DNA of 64,000 nucleotides from Pseudoalteromonas sp. H105 (lineage in GTDB: Bacteria > Pseudomonadota > Gammaproteobacteria > Enterobacterales > Alteromonadaceae). The notes beneath the pieces are model-generated. The model was given only the letters and a program-made list of their open reading frames with translations. It searched no databases and had not been told where the DNA came from. Shown in pieces: positions 28,911-38,264 of this stretch; within the stretch, counting starts at the first letter, position 1; every line of letters begins with the position of its first letter. Made by a program: the position numbers and the translations under genes. The DNA is taken from NCBI RefSeq assembly GCF_001469215.1, contig NZ_LOFH01000008.1:124001-188000 (forward strand). The letters run 5' to 3'.

Positions 28911-29525
28911 TTACTGATTGGAGTGGTTTTGGCGTAATCGGTTAATACGTTGTTCTAATTGAGCAACGTTCCCTTTTAGTTGACGCGTATGCTGTTTGAA
29001 TTGTTCAAGTTCAATGGGGTGAATCGTTACTTTTAGTTCATCTTGGCACAAATGACTGAGTGTTGCGGTGAGTTTTTTATCAGCTGTTTGACCTTTTTTT
29101 TGCGCACTTTTTAGTGATTGCCATAATTGCTGTGCTGGGGCGTCACCTAAATAACGAGCAAAGTGCTCAGGCCAGTCTATGTCTATCGCCGCAAAGGCAT
29201 TACTAAATCCTTGTGCAATATTTAAATCACCTTGAAGATCGAGCTTATCTTGGCGGATTAGTTGGGTTAGCATCGCGGGGTTTTGCAGTGCCATTAACGT
29301 ATCAATGTCACCGCTTATCATACAGTCGTATTGATTTTCAATGGTGTTATAAAGATGCAGCTGTTGACCTGAAAAAACCAATAAAAATTGCTGTTGCCAA
29401 TCGCGTATTTCAACAAGAAGATGCTTGTGAGCGATTGGTGCAAGTTTATCGCTCAAGGTGCTGTCCAGTTTTAAGCTGGTATTTAAAATACGTTCTACCA
29501 TCGCAACTAAAAAGTTAGTAACCAT
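28911..29525 (-). CDS. ubiJ: Ubiquinone biosynthesis accessory factor UbiJ (SCP2 domain)
   Basis: About 204 residues. An SCP2 lipid-binding fold (about 15-110: VERILNTSLKLDS, LQGDLNIAQGFSNAFAA) is followed by a C-terminal coiled coil (VAQLEQRINRLRQ). It serves as scaffold of the cytoplasmic Ubi metabolon with UbiK. The ATG at 29525 is preferred over the GTG at 29534 because AAGG is 8 nt before it. It sits between ubiE and ubiB. Confidence 0.93.
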   Translation of the reverse strand: MVTNFLVAMVERILNTSLKLDSTLSDKLAPIAHKHLLVEIRDWQQQFLLVFSGQQLHLYNTIENQYDCMISGDIDTLMALQNPAMLTQLIRQDKLDLQGDLNIAQGFSNAFAAIDIDWPEHFARYLGDAPAQQLWQSLKSAQKKGQTADKKLTATLSHLCQDELKVTIHPIELEQFKQHTRQLKGNVAQLEQRINRLRQNHSNQ

Positions 29526-29553
29526 AACAAACACCTTAATTTTTTAGCAATGC

Positions 29554-30309
29554 TTAGTATTTAAAACCACGATGTAGAGCAACAATCCCGCCTGTGAGGT
29601 TTTGATAGGTCGTTTGTTCAAACCCCGCCTCATTCATCATTGCTTTTAGTGTGTCTTGATCAGGGTGCATACGAATAGACTCAGCTAAATATTTATATGA
29701 CTCACTATCATTCGCGACTAATTTACCCATGGTTGGCAATAAATTAAATGAATAAAAATCATAGGCTTTACTCAAAACTTCATGCTCAGGTTTGGAAAAC
29801 TCTAAAACTAATAAGCGGCCACCGGGCTTTAAAATACGGTACATTGAGCGCAGTGCTTTATCTTTATCAGTTACATTACGTAAACCAAACGCGATAGTGA
29901 TTAAGTCAAAACTGTTATCTGGGAATGGTAAGGCCTCGGCATTCATTTGCACATAATCAATATTACCGACTAAGCCTAAGTTATGTAGTTTTTCACGGCC
30001 GACTTTGAGCATTGAAGAGTTAATATCACCGAGTACCACTTGGCCTGTTTCACCGACTAGTTGGCTAAATTTAGCAGTTAAGTCGCCCGTTCCACCTGCT
30101 AAGTCAAGTACATGGTGGCCTTTTCGCACGCCTGAGCTGGCAATGGTTTGACGTTTCCATAAACGGTGAATACCAAAAGACATTAAGTCATTCATCACAT
30201 CGTATTTAGCTGCAACAGAGTGAAATACGTCGGCAACCATCGAGGCTTTGTCGGTTTCGGCCACTGTTTGATAGCCAAAATGCGTCGTCTTTTGTTGATT
30301 CTCGTTCAT
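29554..30309 (-). CDS. ubiE: Ubiquinone/menaquinone C-methyltransferase UbiE
   Basis: 251-residue SAM-dependent methyltransferase for C-methylation in ubiquinone (and menaquinone) synthesis. SAM motif [29 protein letters not shown] and the C-terminal [12 protein letters not shown] are all diagnostic. It is first of the ubiE-ubiJ-ubiB-tatA-tatB-tatC run; ubiJ follows after about 28 bp. Confidence 0.97.
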   Translation of the reverse strand: MNENQQKTTHFGYQTVAETDKASMVADVFHSVAAKYDVMNDLMSFGIHRLWKRQTIASSGVRKGHHVLDLAGGTGDLTAKFSQLVGETGQVVLGDINSSMLKVGREKLHNLGLVGNIDYVQMNAEALPFPDNSFDLITIAFGLRNVTDKDKALRSMYRILKPGGRLLVLEFSKPEHEVLSKAYDFYSFNLLPTMGKLVANDSESYKYLAESIRMHPDQDTLKAMMNEAGFEQTTYQNLTGGIVALHRGFKY

Positions 30310-30407
30310 GATAAATCTCTTTCTTGGTTATAGAGACTAGTGTACTTGATAGTGGCCCTGAGGTGCAATTTGATTATGGAAAAAATGCTTGTGGATCAAG
30401 GTGCCGG

Positions 30408-31412
30408 TTATTGGCCTGCGATGAAGCTACTTTGCCCTAGTGAGCGCGCTTTGTGCGCTGCATTGGATGCTTTGCGGGCAAGTTTATTGAAGTCTTTTTC
30501 GTCACTGTGTTTTGCTATACCCAATGAAAGGTCAATGGTTGGTAATTTAATGCCGCTTTTTGAGCTTACAAAGCGGAGTTTTTCAACACCGTTACGGACT
30601 TTTTCGGCAATGACGTTGGCCGTTTCTGGATCGATATCAGCAAGCAAAACGGTAAATGCCGCTTTACCTGTGCGCCCAGGCAGGCCGCTTTCGAACACAT
30701 ACTTTTGAATTTGCTTGGCGACTTTGTTTAAGATCACTTCCCCTATCATGTCACCGTAATTATCAATAAAATGATCTAAATTATCGATTTGAATGGCAAT
30801 AGCGCATACCGATTTTTGCTGATCTAACCATAACTGAGTCTGCTGGTTAAGATAGTGACGCTTGTATAAACCAGTTTGTTGGTCGGTGATGTGTTTTTTA
30901 CGAAGCTGGACAAGTTGCTGTTGGGTTTTTTCTTGGAGTCTTTTGGCTTTTATAAGCTCTTGTTTGAATTGTTGATGTTGTGTGAGTAGGTGTGCCGTTT
31001 GTTTACTTAAGGTGTTTAATGCGGTGCGGCTTTGTTGGATATTGCTTTCATCTAAGGAGTGAACACAATCACTGACGTGGTTAGCAAAGCGCATAATATC
31101 TTTTTCTGTTGAGTTTGCGCTGCGCGACAACGAACTGATGATTCCATCAACATTACGAACCATAGATGTTTCTGCTTGGTGGGCTTTATCCATGTAGTCA
31201 AAGTACAGCTGTTCAATATATACGCAGTCAATTGTTTGCCCGAGTGTTAAGGCGCGATCAATCGTTGCATTTAATTCGGTGTTGGCTTGGCTTATGTAGG
31301 TATAAACAACATTATAATTTAGCGGCGACGGTGGTAATGCGTGATGCTCTAAAAAGATACATACTTTTGTCATTTTTTCTTGAGCAATAGCCATGGAGTC
31401 ATGGAACATCAT
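30408..31412 (-). CDS. GGDEF-domain protein with degenerate signature
   Basis: 334 residues, no signal peptide or membrane helix. The N-terminal 130 residues are helical and the middle (130-180) is coiled coil (KRLQEKTQQQLVQLRKKH). The C-terminal half aligns with diguanylate cyclases (DQQTGLYKRHYL, AIQIDNLDHFIDNYGD, DLSLGIAKHS), but where RxGGDEF should be it reads RTGKAAF, so GTP cyclisation is unlikely. It may be a c-di-GMP or GTP effector, or an inactive partner. Start ambiguity: ATGATG at 31412/31409. It is upstream of ubiE on the same strand, about 100 bp away. Confidence 0.88.
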   Translation of the reverse strand: MMFHDSMAIAQEKMTKVCIFLEHHALPPSPLNYNVVYTYISQANTELNATIDRALTLGQTIDCVYIEQLYFDYMDKAHQAETSMVRNVDGIISSLSRSANSTEKDIMRFANHVSDCVHSLDESNIQQSRTALNTLSKQTAHLLTQHQQFKQELIKAKRLQEKTQQQLVQLRKKHITDQQTGLYKRHYLNQQTQLWLDQQKSVCAIAIQIDNLDHFIDNYGDMIGEVILNKVAKQIQKYVFESGLPGRTGKAAFTVLLADIDPETANVIAEKVRNGVEKLRFVSSKSGIKLPTIDLSLGIAKHSDEKDFNKLARKASNAAHKARSLGQSSFIAGQ

Positions 31413-31729
31413 TTATATATACCAACTAAATACGCAAAATAGCTAAATTAATTGCCCCACTCCATAAGGCATCAATGCTTTCCTAGCATACGACATTCTC
31501 ACTACATTAATCTGTATCGCGTATTTTTAAAAGTAAAAAAGTCATTTTTGGCACGGATCCTTCGATTTTTTTTGCTCTACCGCCTATTTTATCATCAATA
31601 TTAAACTACTGATTAAGTACTAGACATAGCGTGGTTGATAATTGAGCATCGTCTTTGGTCGCATTTATTTTGGTAAAGGAGTTGCTATAAGGTAATTTAC
31701 ACACCACGTAAAGATTGCAGAACTTTAAA
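31413..31729. other. Intergenic region between GGDEF and DUF885 genes
   Basis: About 317 bp holding both divergent promoters. A TGGCACGG string at 31549-31556 resembles a sigma-54 -24 box but lacks a proper -12. No gene seen. Confidence 0.4.
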
Positions 31730-33520
31730 ATGAAAATAAATACTAACAAAAAACCAAGCGGCGCTTTGCGTCACTCATTATTGAGCATTGCATTTGTTTG
31801 CTCGCTTAGCGCGTGCCAAGTTACCACGGTTGATAGCGATCAGCAGTTTACTACTGTGGCGCAATCAATTGTTGATTATCGCCAAAGTATAAGTCCCTAT
31901 AGTAATCCGCAAGGAGTTGATGGCTATTTGTTAAGTAACTTAAGTGCAGAATTTTTAGACTCACAATATCAAAAAAATACCGCACTTTTAGCACAACTTG
32001 ATGCAATAGATGTAAACAAGCTAAGTGAAGAAAACCGTATAAATTTGACAATTATTCGAGCGCAAGTACAAAACAGTGTCGATGAGTATGTTTTTAATAG
32101 CCACTATATGCCGCTGACCTCAGAATACGGCTTTCATTCAAGCTTATCATTTGTAGTAACGCAATCGGATTATAAATCGTTAGCCGATTACCAGTTATAT
32201 CTAGAGCGCTTGCAACAAGTGCCACGTTTCTTCGCACAAAATATTGGTTGGATGCGTAAAGGCCTTGAAGTTGGTTTAACTCAACCTAAAGCGGTACTTG
32301 AGGGCTATCAAGATTCAATAACGGCCTACATTGTAGATGACGTTACACAGTCAGAGTTCTATAAGCCGTTTTTAAAGAACACAGCGGGTTTAAGTGAAGA
32401 TGAATTTGGGCAGTTGCAACAGCAAGCGCAAAACGTCATAAAAGCCCATGTCATCACAGCATATCAAGGTTACTTGACCTTCTTTAACGAAGAATATCAG
32501 CCAGGTGCACGCAGCGACATTGGCATTTCATCAACGCCAAATGGCGAAGCATTTTATGCAAACCGTGCAAAGTATTACACCACTACTGATATGACGCCAA
32601 AAGAAATTCATGAGCTGGGCTTAAAAGAAGTCGCGCGTATTCGTGCAGAGATGGATGACGTTATTAAACAAGTTGGTTTTGAAGGCACATTCGCTGAGTT
32701 TGTGCACTTTTTACGTACCGACCCACAGTTTTATGCGACAACGCCAGAAGAGTTATTAAAAGAAGCATCTTACATTGCCAAGAAAATGGATGCACAATTA
32801 CCTAAACTATTTCATACCTTACCGCGCATGCCATACGGTGTAGCCCCAGTGCCTGCGAGTATTGCACCTAAATACACAACGGGTCGTTATTCTGGCTCTC
32901 GTCGTGATGATCAGGCCGGGTTTTATTGGGTAAATACTTACGCACTTGATAAGCGCCCTTTGTATGTATTAGAAGCACTGACATTGCATGAAGCAGTGCC
33001 GGGGCATCACTTACAAATTGCATTAAATGCTGAGTTAGAATATTTACCAAGTTACCGCCGTGATGCGTATTTATCAGCGTTTGGTGAAGGCTGGGGTTTA
33101 TATTCTGAATACTTAGGCCTTGAAGCCGGTTTTTATCAAGACCCATACAGTAATTTTGGCCGTTTAACTTATGAAATGTGGCGTGCCGCGCGTTTAGTTG
33201 TTGATACGGGCATGCACATGTATGGCTGGAGTCGCGAGCGCGCAATGAACTTTATGAGTGAAAACACAGCGCTTTCATTACACAATGTTAAAACAGAAAC
33301 TGACCGTTATATTTCATGGCCAGCCCAAGCGCTGTCATATAAAATTGGTGAGCTGACGATTAAGCGTTTGCGTAAAGAGGCTGAGCAGGCTTTAGGGCAA
33401 AACTTTGATATTCGTGAGTTCCATAATCAAATTTTGCGCCATGGCTCGGTGCCACTTTCTGTATTAGAAGAGCAAGTTCGCTTATACATTCAATCTGAAC
33501 TGGCTAAATCTGACGCATAA
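31730..33520 (+). CDS. DUF885 family lipoprotein, putative zinc metallopeptidase
   Basis: About 596 residues with a lipoprotein signal (LSAC, Cys29 of the ATG form), so it is probably anchored in the outer or inner membrane facing the periplasm. The DUF885 fold is helical, with the metal motif HEAVPGHH (residues about 420-430) and FGEGWGLYSE downstream. Related DUF885 proteins are annotated as peptidases or hydrolases. The ATG at 31730 was chosen over the TTG at 31715. Single gene. Confidence 0.88.
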   Translation: MKINTNKKPSGALRHSLLSIAFVCSLSACQVTTVDSDQQFTTVAQSIVDYRQSISPYSNPQGVDGYLLSNLSAEFLDSQYQKNTALLAQLDAIDVNKLSEENRINLTIIRAQVQNSVDEYVFNSHYMPLTSEYGFHSSLSFVVTQSDYKSLADYQLYLERLQQVPRFFAQNIGWMRKGLEVGLTQPKAVLEGYQDSITAYIVDDVTQSEFYKPFLKNTAGLSEDEFGQLQQQAQNVIKAHVITAYQGYLTFFNEEYQPGARSDIGISSTPNGEAFYANRAKYYTTTDMTPKEIHELGLKEVARIRAEMDDVIKQVGFEGTFAEFVHFLRTDPQFYATTPEELLKEASYIAKKMDAQLPKLFHTLPRMPYGVAPVPASIAPKYTTGRYSGSRRDDQAGFYWVNTYALDKRPLYVLEALTLHEAVPGHHLQIALNAELEYLPSYRRDAYLSAFGEGWGLYSEYLGLEAGFYQDPYSNFGRLTYEMWRAARLVVDTGMHMYGWSRERAMNFMSENTALSLHNVKTETDRYISWPAQALSYKIGELTIKRLRKEAEQALGQNFDIREFHNQILRHGSVPLSVLEEQVRLYIQSELAKSDA

Positions 33521-33531
33521 CGCATTTTGCT

Positions 33532-33558
33532 AGGTCAGTAGCGTATTGCTACTGACCT
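33532..33558. other. Hairpin between convergent DUF885 and mtnK genes
   Basis: 11-bp perfect stem AGGTCAGTAGC/GCTACTGACCT with a 5-nt loop. No T tract on either strand, so it may be a weak or factor-assisted bidirectional terminator. Confidence 0.5.
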
Positions 33559-33585
33559 TAGTATGCTTCAGAGACCCCCGCAATA

Positions 33586-34803
33586 TTAATTTAATAAGCT
33601 GATCAATAAAGCAAAAAAGTCATCTTTATCGTTACAACCTTGCGCATTTACCATTAATTGTTCACCAAGAATAAGGGTTTGCTGCTGCACAGCTAAGCGG
33701 GCTTTCTTGTCTTCAATTCCATCAACGTCTGCAACATGGGCCAAACCAATTGTGCGGCGAATGAGCTCTGCGCCACAGTAACCGACAGCATCTTGCAGCA
33801 CTTGTTGTAAGTAATAGCGTGCAAAGTCAGGATTTGCCAAACTTACATCATGACTATGTTGAGTAATAAGGCGACTCCACTTTTGCTCAAATAAAGTGTA
33901 ACAATCTTGTAGGCAAGTTAGTAAGTGGGTTTGATATTGGCGGCGTTTAGCCTGTTCCTCTATACGTGCGTTTTGCGCACAATAATTCAATAAGATGTTA
34001 CCCATAAACGAGCCGATATCAAAGCCTACAGGGCCAAAAAAGCCAAACTCAGGGTCGATTATCTTCGTTGTTCGTTGATCAACAAAAATGCTGCCGCTGT
34101 GCATGTCACCATGTAACAGTGTTTGCGGGCATGCTAAAAACTTGGCTTTTAATTTTGCAGCGGCTAATTTAAGTGCTGAGTTATTACGAATGCTGGCAAC
34201 ATGTTCGCTAAGCTCGGTAGGGAAATTATTACGCTCATGGATAACATAGGGGTCACTAAAAAATAGATCTTCGGTGATTTGGCACAACTCTGGGTTACTA
34301 AATTGACTCACTTTCGCTTTCTTATTTTGTGCGGCTAGATAAAAATCTGAATTATAAAAACCTGTATGGCTTAGGTAATGTGCTACATGTTCTGCAAGTA
34401 AAGGAAAGTGCTCAGCGTTAATTTGTGCGCCACGTAATATTTGTAAATAGCCTAAATCTTCAAGCACCGTAAGGGCAAGGTTAGGGTTGTAATGCACGAC
34501 TTGTGCAGTGTGTTCTGAGCAAATAGCACCGTGGTTAATGAGTACTTCAGCCTCAATGCGGGCACGGTCTAATGTAAGCGGCCATGATTCTCCAACACAA
34601 CGTGCATACGGCAGCGCCTGCTTTAAGATGATGCTGTTATTATTTTCATCGCTTATTCTAAATACAAGGTTTAAATTGCCATCACCAAACTCATAGGCTG
34701 TGAGTTCAGCCTCTTTTTGAAAACATCTCAGACCGTCATTTTCAATAAGGTATTTAATATAATCAATAGCGTGTTGGGCATTGAAAGCAAAGTATTCGGC
34801 CAT
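33586..34803 (-). CDS. mtnK: 5-methylthioribose kinase
   Basis: 405-residue kinase of the APH-like fold phosphorylating methylthioribose to MTR-1-P in methionine salvage. It shows AYEFGDGNLNLVFRI (nucleotide loop), HGDMHSGSIF (catalytic loop) and IDPEFGFFGPVGFDIG (metal site). It is divergent from mtnA, with MetJ-like boxes in the shared promoter region. An MTA/SAH nucleosidase that would make methylthioribose is not in the window. Confidence 0.95.
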   Translation of the reverse strand: MAEYFAFNAQHAIDYIKYLIENDGLRCFQKEAELTAYEFGDGNLNLVFRISDENNNSIILKQALPYARCVGESWPLTLDRARIEAEVLINHGAICSEHTAQVVHYNPNLALTVLEDLGYLQILRGAQINAEHFPLLAEHVAHYLSHTGFYNSDFYLAAQNKKAKVSQFSNPELCQITEDLFFSDPYVIHERNNFPTELSEHVASIRNNSALKLAAAKLKAKFLACPQTLLHGDMHSGSIFVDQRTTKIIDPEFGFFGPVGFDIGSFMGNILLNYCAQNARIEEQAKRRQYQTHLLTCLQDCYTLFEQKWSRLITQHSHDVSLANPDFARYYLQQVLQDAVGYCGAELIRRTIGLAHVADVDGIEDKKARLAVQQQTLILGEQLMVNAQGCNDKDDFFALLISLLN

Positions 34804-34832
34804 AAAGAGAATCTCATAAAATAAGCATTTGT

Positions 34833-34872
34833 AGCATTCTATACTCTCAACCGTTTAGATGTCTATACTTCT
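34833..34872. promoter_or_regulatory. MetJ-like tandem boxes, mtnK/mtnA promoter region
   Basis: Two adjacent 8-mers AGATGTCT (34857-34864) and ATACTTCT (34865-34872) match the met box AGACGTCT at 7/8 and 6/8. The preceding 8-mers in the same register (34833, 34841, 34849) are weaker, but TCTATACT recurs 24 bp (three boxes) apart. The core 16-mer nearly repeats at 38194-38209 before mtnB/mtnE. Confidence 0.65.
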
Positions 34873-34935
34873 TGGTTGTGTGATTTAAAAACTGCTGTAG
34901 AATAAATAACAGCGAAAATTTTGTCAGGATTAATG

Positions 34936-35961
34936 ATGCAAGATCTCATAGCGAGCAGCTTAAAATATCAAAATAAAACATTAAGCGTGTTAGATCAGTA
35001 CTTATTACCACATCAGCAAACATGGCATGTGTGTGAGGATGTAGCCACGATGCGAGATTTAATTTTAGGCTTAAAGATACGTGGTGCACCGTTGATTGGT
35101 TTAGGTGCAAGTTTACTGGTTGCGCATTTAGCTGAGCAGGGGGCTGAAAAAGCCACATTGGCGGCGGCTATTGATGAGCTAGAAGCCACACGACCAACAG
35201 CGGTTAATCTTATGCATAGTATGACAAAGTTACGTGTTGCTTTACAGCAAGATAATTTTGTTACAGCGATTGTAAGCAGCGCGGTCAGCTTATTTAATGA
35301 AGATATTGCCTTGTGTGAGAGTATGGCAAGTCATGGTGCAGCATTGGTGCAAAGTGGTGATAATATTCTTACCCACTGTAATACCGGCGCACTCGCAACT
35401 GCAGGTATTGGCACTGCTTTAGGTGTTATTTATAAGGCCCAGCAGCAACATGGTGATATTCATGTTTGGGTTGATGAAACTCGGCCGTTATTACAAGGTG
35501 GGCGATTAACCGCGTATGAACTTGAGCGTTGGCAAATACCTTACACGCTGATTTGCGACAACATGGCGGCAAGTCTAATGGCTGCAGGCAAGGTTGATAA
35601 AATTTTTGTTGGGGCTGACCGCATTGCTGCCAATGGTGACTTTGCTAATAAAGTGGGAACGTATAACTTGGCAGTGCTGGCTCACTTTCATAACATTCCA
35701 TTTTATGTGGTGGCGCCACTAACCACATTAGATATACACACTGAGTGTGGTGAAAACATTGAGATTGAACAGCGTAATAGTGCCGAAGTACGTGGTGTCA
35801 GTGGTAGTTTTGGTGAGGCACAGTGGGCACCGAGTAATGCCCATGTGTATAACCCTGCATTTGATGTAACCCCCGCTAAACTCATTACTGGCTGGGTATT
35901 AGATACTGGCGTGTATCATCAATCGCAAGTGCTAGCGGGTGAATTAAAAGAGTTGGTTTAG
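34936..35961 (+). CDS. mtnA: Methylthioribose-1-phosphate isomerase
   Basis: About 341 residues of the eIF2B-like aldose-ketose isomerase family; converts MTR-1-P to MTRu-1-P. Signature stretches are [12 protein letters not shown], catalytic Cys in [27 protein letters not shown] and catalytic Asp in [10 protein letters not shown]. Start: AGGA lies 6 nt before the ATG at 34936 (3 nt before the alternative at 34933). Its last codons overlap the convergent GGCT gene by 4 bp. Confidence 0.95.
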   Translation: MQDLIASSLKYQNKTLSVLDQYLLPHQQTWHVCEDVATMRDLILGLKIRGAPLIGLGASLLVAHLAEQGAEKATLAAAIDELEATRPTAVNLMHSMTKLRVALQQDNFVTAIVSSAVSLFNEDIALCESMASHGAALVQSGDNILTHCNTGALATAGIGTALGVIYKAQQQHGDIHVWVDETRPLLQGGRLTAYELERWQIPYTLICDNMAASLMAAGKVDKIFVGADRIAANGDFANKVGTYNLAVLAHFHNIPFYVVAPLTTLDIHTECGENIEIEQRNSAEVRGVSGSFGEAQWAPSNAHVYNPAFDVTPAKLITGWVLDTGVYHQSQVLAGELKELV

Positions 35962-36296
35962 CCTTTTTTAGCCACATATACCCAGGCATTGTTTCCGGTG
36001 CTAAATAACTCCTCTACTCGAATATAGTCATCGACTTCGTAGCTATCTGCATTCGCTAGTTCTTGCTCGGTAATGCTAAAAATGGTGCCTGTTACGGTAT
36101 CAGTTGTTTGCCCTGTTTTTATTAAAGCGGGGTGAAACCGTTGGCCACTGCTTTTAAGCACTACGGCATCGGTTATTTCAACTTCACTGACAACATACCC
36201 AGTAAGCGTTGCCGGTTCGCCTTGGAGCAAACGACCAAATGTGTCGAGCTGTACTTGCTCTAGTTGCAGTGTGCCGTATGAAAATAGCTTTTCCAT
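35958..36296 (-). CDS. Gamma-glutamylcyclotransferase-like (AIG2/GGCT) family protein
   Basis: 112-residue small beta-barrel protein with the family substrate loop YGTLQ near the N-terminus and the likely catalytic acid in VEITDAV or the following region. The C-terminal [17 protein letters not shown] matches the AIG2-like fold. It lies 18 bp after mtnD on the same strand and so belongs to the mtnB-mtnC-mtnD transcript. Known relatives open gamma-glutamyl amides to 5-oxoproline; the role in methionine salvage is unknown. Confidence 0.82.
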   Translation of the reverse strand: MEKLFSYGTLQLEQVQLDTFGRLLQGEPATLTGYVVSEVEITDAVVLKSSGQRFHPALIKTGQTTDTVTGTIFSITEQELANADSYEVDDYIRVEELFSTGNNAWVYVAKKG

Positions 36297-36314
36297 TTAA
36301 ATTCCTGTCGATAC

Positions 36315-36857
36315 TTAACCTAATAACGGAAATTGCTTAGCAATCCCAGACTCCGTACTCTGTGCCACCCAGCCTTCAGTGTTATTGAATAAACGAATAG
36401 CGGTAAATTCAGGATCGCTGCCCATATCAAACCAATGTGGAGTAAGCTCAGGCACTGAAATTAAATCGCCTTGCTGGCAAAGCACTTGATAAACTTTGTC
36501 ATTAATATGCAGGCAAAATAGGCCTTGGCCCTTAACAAAAAAGCGTACTTCATCTTCGCTGTGAGTGTGCTCAAATAAAAATTTAGCCCTGAGTTCTGCT
36601 GCATTCGGGTTGCCTTTTGCTAGCGAAATCACATCTACAGTTTGATAACCACCTTGTTGTTTTAAGCGCTTTATATCGCTGCTGTAGGCGTTAATTATAT
36701 CATCCTGACTGGTTGTCTCGGTAATGGTTGCGTTTGCCTGCCATTGTTCAAATCGTACATTTACTTTATTCAGCTCAGCTGCAATTTGTGCTGCATTTTG
36801 GGTATCTAATAATGCATTAGTGCCGTTACAATCGGCAAAAATAGTCAGTTGGCTCAT
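36315..36857 (-). CDS. mtnD: Acireductone dioxygenase
   Basis: 180-residue cupin converting acireductone and O2 to 2-keto-4-methylthiobutyrate plus formate (Fe form) or an off-pathway product (Ni form). Metal ligands lie in HTHSEDEVRFFVKG and the later PHWFDMGS. The start overlaps the mtnC stop as ATGA. Confidence 0.96.
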   Translation of the reverse strand: MSQLTIFADCNGTNALLDTQNAAQIAAELNKVNVRFEQWQANATITETTSQDDIINAYSSDIKRLKQQGGYQTVDVISLAKGNPNAAELRAKFLFEHTHSEDEVRFFVKGQGLFCLHINDKVYQVLCQQGDLISVPELTPHWFDMGSDPEFTAIRLFNNTEGWVAQSTESGIAKQFPLLG

Positions 36858-37540
36858 GCTAAATGCTCCGCAGTAAATTGGCTGAAATCGTTAATATAAT
36901 TATGTGCAGGCGAGCTTGCTTGACCATCGCGAATTAAGAGCAAGGTTTTTAAGCCTGCATTTTTAGCAGCATCAAGCTCTGCAACTACATCACTTAAAAA
37001 AAGCACTTCGTTGGCGACAAATGGAAGTTGTGAAATAATGTTTTGATAGGCTACGGATTCTTGTTTAGCACCCATCTTGGTATCAAAGTAATCAGTAAAT
37101 AGCGGGCGAATATCGCCAAAGTCTGAGTACTGAAAAATTAACTGCTGGGCTTTTACTGAACCCGACGAGTAAACATACAACTGTTGCCCAGCTTGTTGCT
37201 GAGTTTGCAAAAATTGGTAGGCATCGGGGTATAAATGGCCAGTAAAATCGCCATTTTCGTAGCCAGTTTGCCAAATTAGCCCTTGTAGCTGCTTAAGTGG
37301 GGTAATTTTTTTATCTGTTGCTATCCATTCGAGTAACGTATTAATTACGGTGTCTATATCTGCATTTGGTTGATCAATTAGCGTCTTAACTGCATCAATT
37401 TGTTCAACGACTATAGTATGTTGCTGGTTGGCTGTTACAAATGTAGGCAATTGCGCTGCGGCATAAGGAAAAAGCACCTCTTTGACAAATGAAATGCGGG
37501 TGATGGTGCCTTCAATATCCGTTAATAATGCTTTGATCAT
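36854..37540 (-). CDS. mtnC: Enolase-phosphatase E1
   Basis: 228-residue HAD-superfamily enzyme acting on 2,3-diketo-5-methylthiopentyl-1-P. Motif I reads LLTDIEGTIT (nucleophile Asp, with Glu in place of the second Asp as in this family), motif II VYSSGSVKAQ, motif III with KMGAKQ, and FLSDVVAELDAA. ATGA overlaps at both ends couple it to mtnB and mtnD. Confidence 0.96.
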   Translation of the reverse strand: MIKALLTDIEGTITRISFVKEVLFPYAAAQLPTFVTANQQHTIVVEQIDAVKTLIDQPNADIDTVINTLLEWIATDKKITPLKQLQGLIWQTGYENGDFTGHLYPDAYQFLQTQQQAGQQLYVYSSGSVKAQQLIFQYSDFGDIRPLFTDYFDTKMGAKQESVAYQNIISQLPFVANEVLFLSDVVAELDAAKNAGLKTLLLIRDGQASSPAHNYINDFSQFTAEHLA

Positions 37541-38166
37541 AATGCGACCTCTGTGTGAAGACCTTCTAATTTTAAGCGTTCTAATTCGCAGCTAAATAAA
37601 AATTCAAGACCTTCTAATTGTCGGCGTACTTCGCGTATGTCACGGCCAACTACATATAATCCGTGGCCTCGAATAAGCACACCGTGCTCAATAGGGGTGT
37701 GTAGATGATGGTCACTGACTAATAAGCTTAAGCGGTCAATATTTTGGTCGTTATCAAAAATAGGAATGCTTAAAACCTCTAAATGCGAGCTTACGCCGCG
37801 CAGTGATTTTTGCATCTCGTAACCCTGTAAGTTTAAGTTGTGGCCTTTAATAATACGAGATAAAACCGTCGCCGCGACAGAGTGAGTATGCAAAACAAAA
37901 TTAGCGCTAGGAATCAACTTATACATGCTTAAATGTAACTCGGTTTCAGCTGAAGGTTTAGAGCCTCCTGCTTGTTTATTCCCTTGATGATCAAGCTCAA
38001 TAAAGGTGTGAGTACCTAGCTTACCTTTATCGAAGCCGCTGGCAGTGACAACAAAACCTGTACTGGTGCGCGCTGAAAAGTTTCCACCGGTTGCGGGTAC
38101 CCAGCCTTGTTGGCTGATCCATTTTCCTGCTTCTATAAGTTCTGAAATAGCGGTATTGTTATGCAT
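37537..38166 (-). CDS. mtnB: Methylthioribulose-1-phosphate dehydratase
   Basis: 209-residue class II aldolase-fold zinc enzyme dehydrating MTRu-1-P. It shows ATGGNFSAR, zinc histidines in LHTHSVAATVL, and LIRGHGLYVVG. It is first of the mtnB-mtnC-mtnD-GGCT unit, with the MetJ-like boxes about 28 bp upstream of its ATG. Confidence 0.95.
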   Translation of the reverse strand: MHNNTAISELIEAGKWISQQGWVPATGGNFSARTSTGFVVTASGFDKGKLGTHTFIELDHQGNKQAGGSKPSAETELHLSMYKLIPSANFVLHTHSVAATVLSRIIKGHNLNLQGYEMQKSLRGVSSHLEVLSIPIFDNDQNIDRLSLLVSDHHLHTPIEHGVLIRGHGLYVVGRDIREVRRQLEGLEFLFSCELERLKLEGLHTEVAL

Positions 38167-38193
38167 ATATTCCTCAAGCTACCAAAGTTATTT

Positions 38194-38209
38194 AGACGGC
38201 TATACTTCT
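38194..38209. promoter_or_regulatory. MetJ-like tandem boxes, mtnB/mtnE promoter region
   Basis: AGACGGCT (38194-38201) and ATACTTCT (38202-38209) match the met box AGACGTCT at 7/8 and 6/8 in perfect 8-bp register. With the TTT before it, the segment is nearly the same as that between mtnK and mtnA. Confidence 0.65.
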
Positions 38210-38264
38210 GCTATTTGCAATGATAGCATCGCTTTGGGTGCAAAACCATCATTAAGGGTAACCA

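Noticed and set aside
31549..31564. TGGCACGG string resembling a sigma-54 -24 element before the DUF885 gene
   Set aside because: The -12 half reads about CTTCG and lacks the GC at proper spacing, and there is no TTCCCA-N4-TGGGA site upstream.
33532..33558. Intrinsic terminator after mtnK/DUF885
   Set aside because: A strong stem exists but neither strand has a T tract, so I list it only as a hairpin.
34803..34935. SAM-responsive riboswitch in the mtnK/mtnA region
   Set aside because: The leaders are short and no SAM-I/II/III style conserved core or terminator is visible; MetJ-like boxes explain control better.
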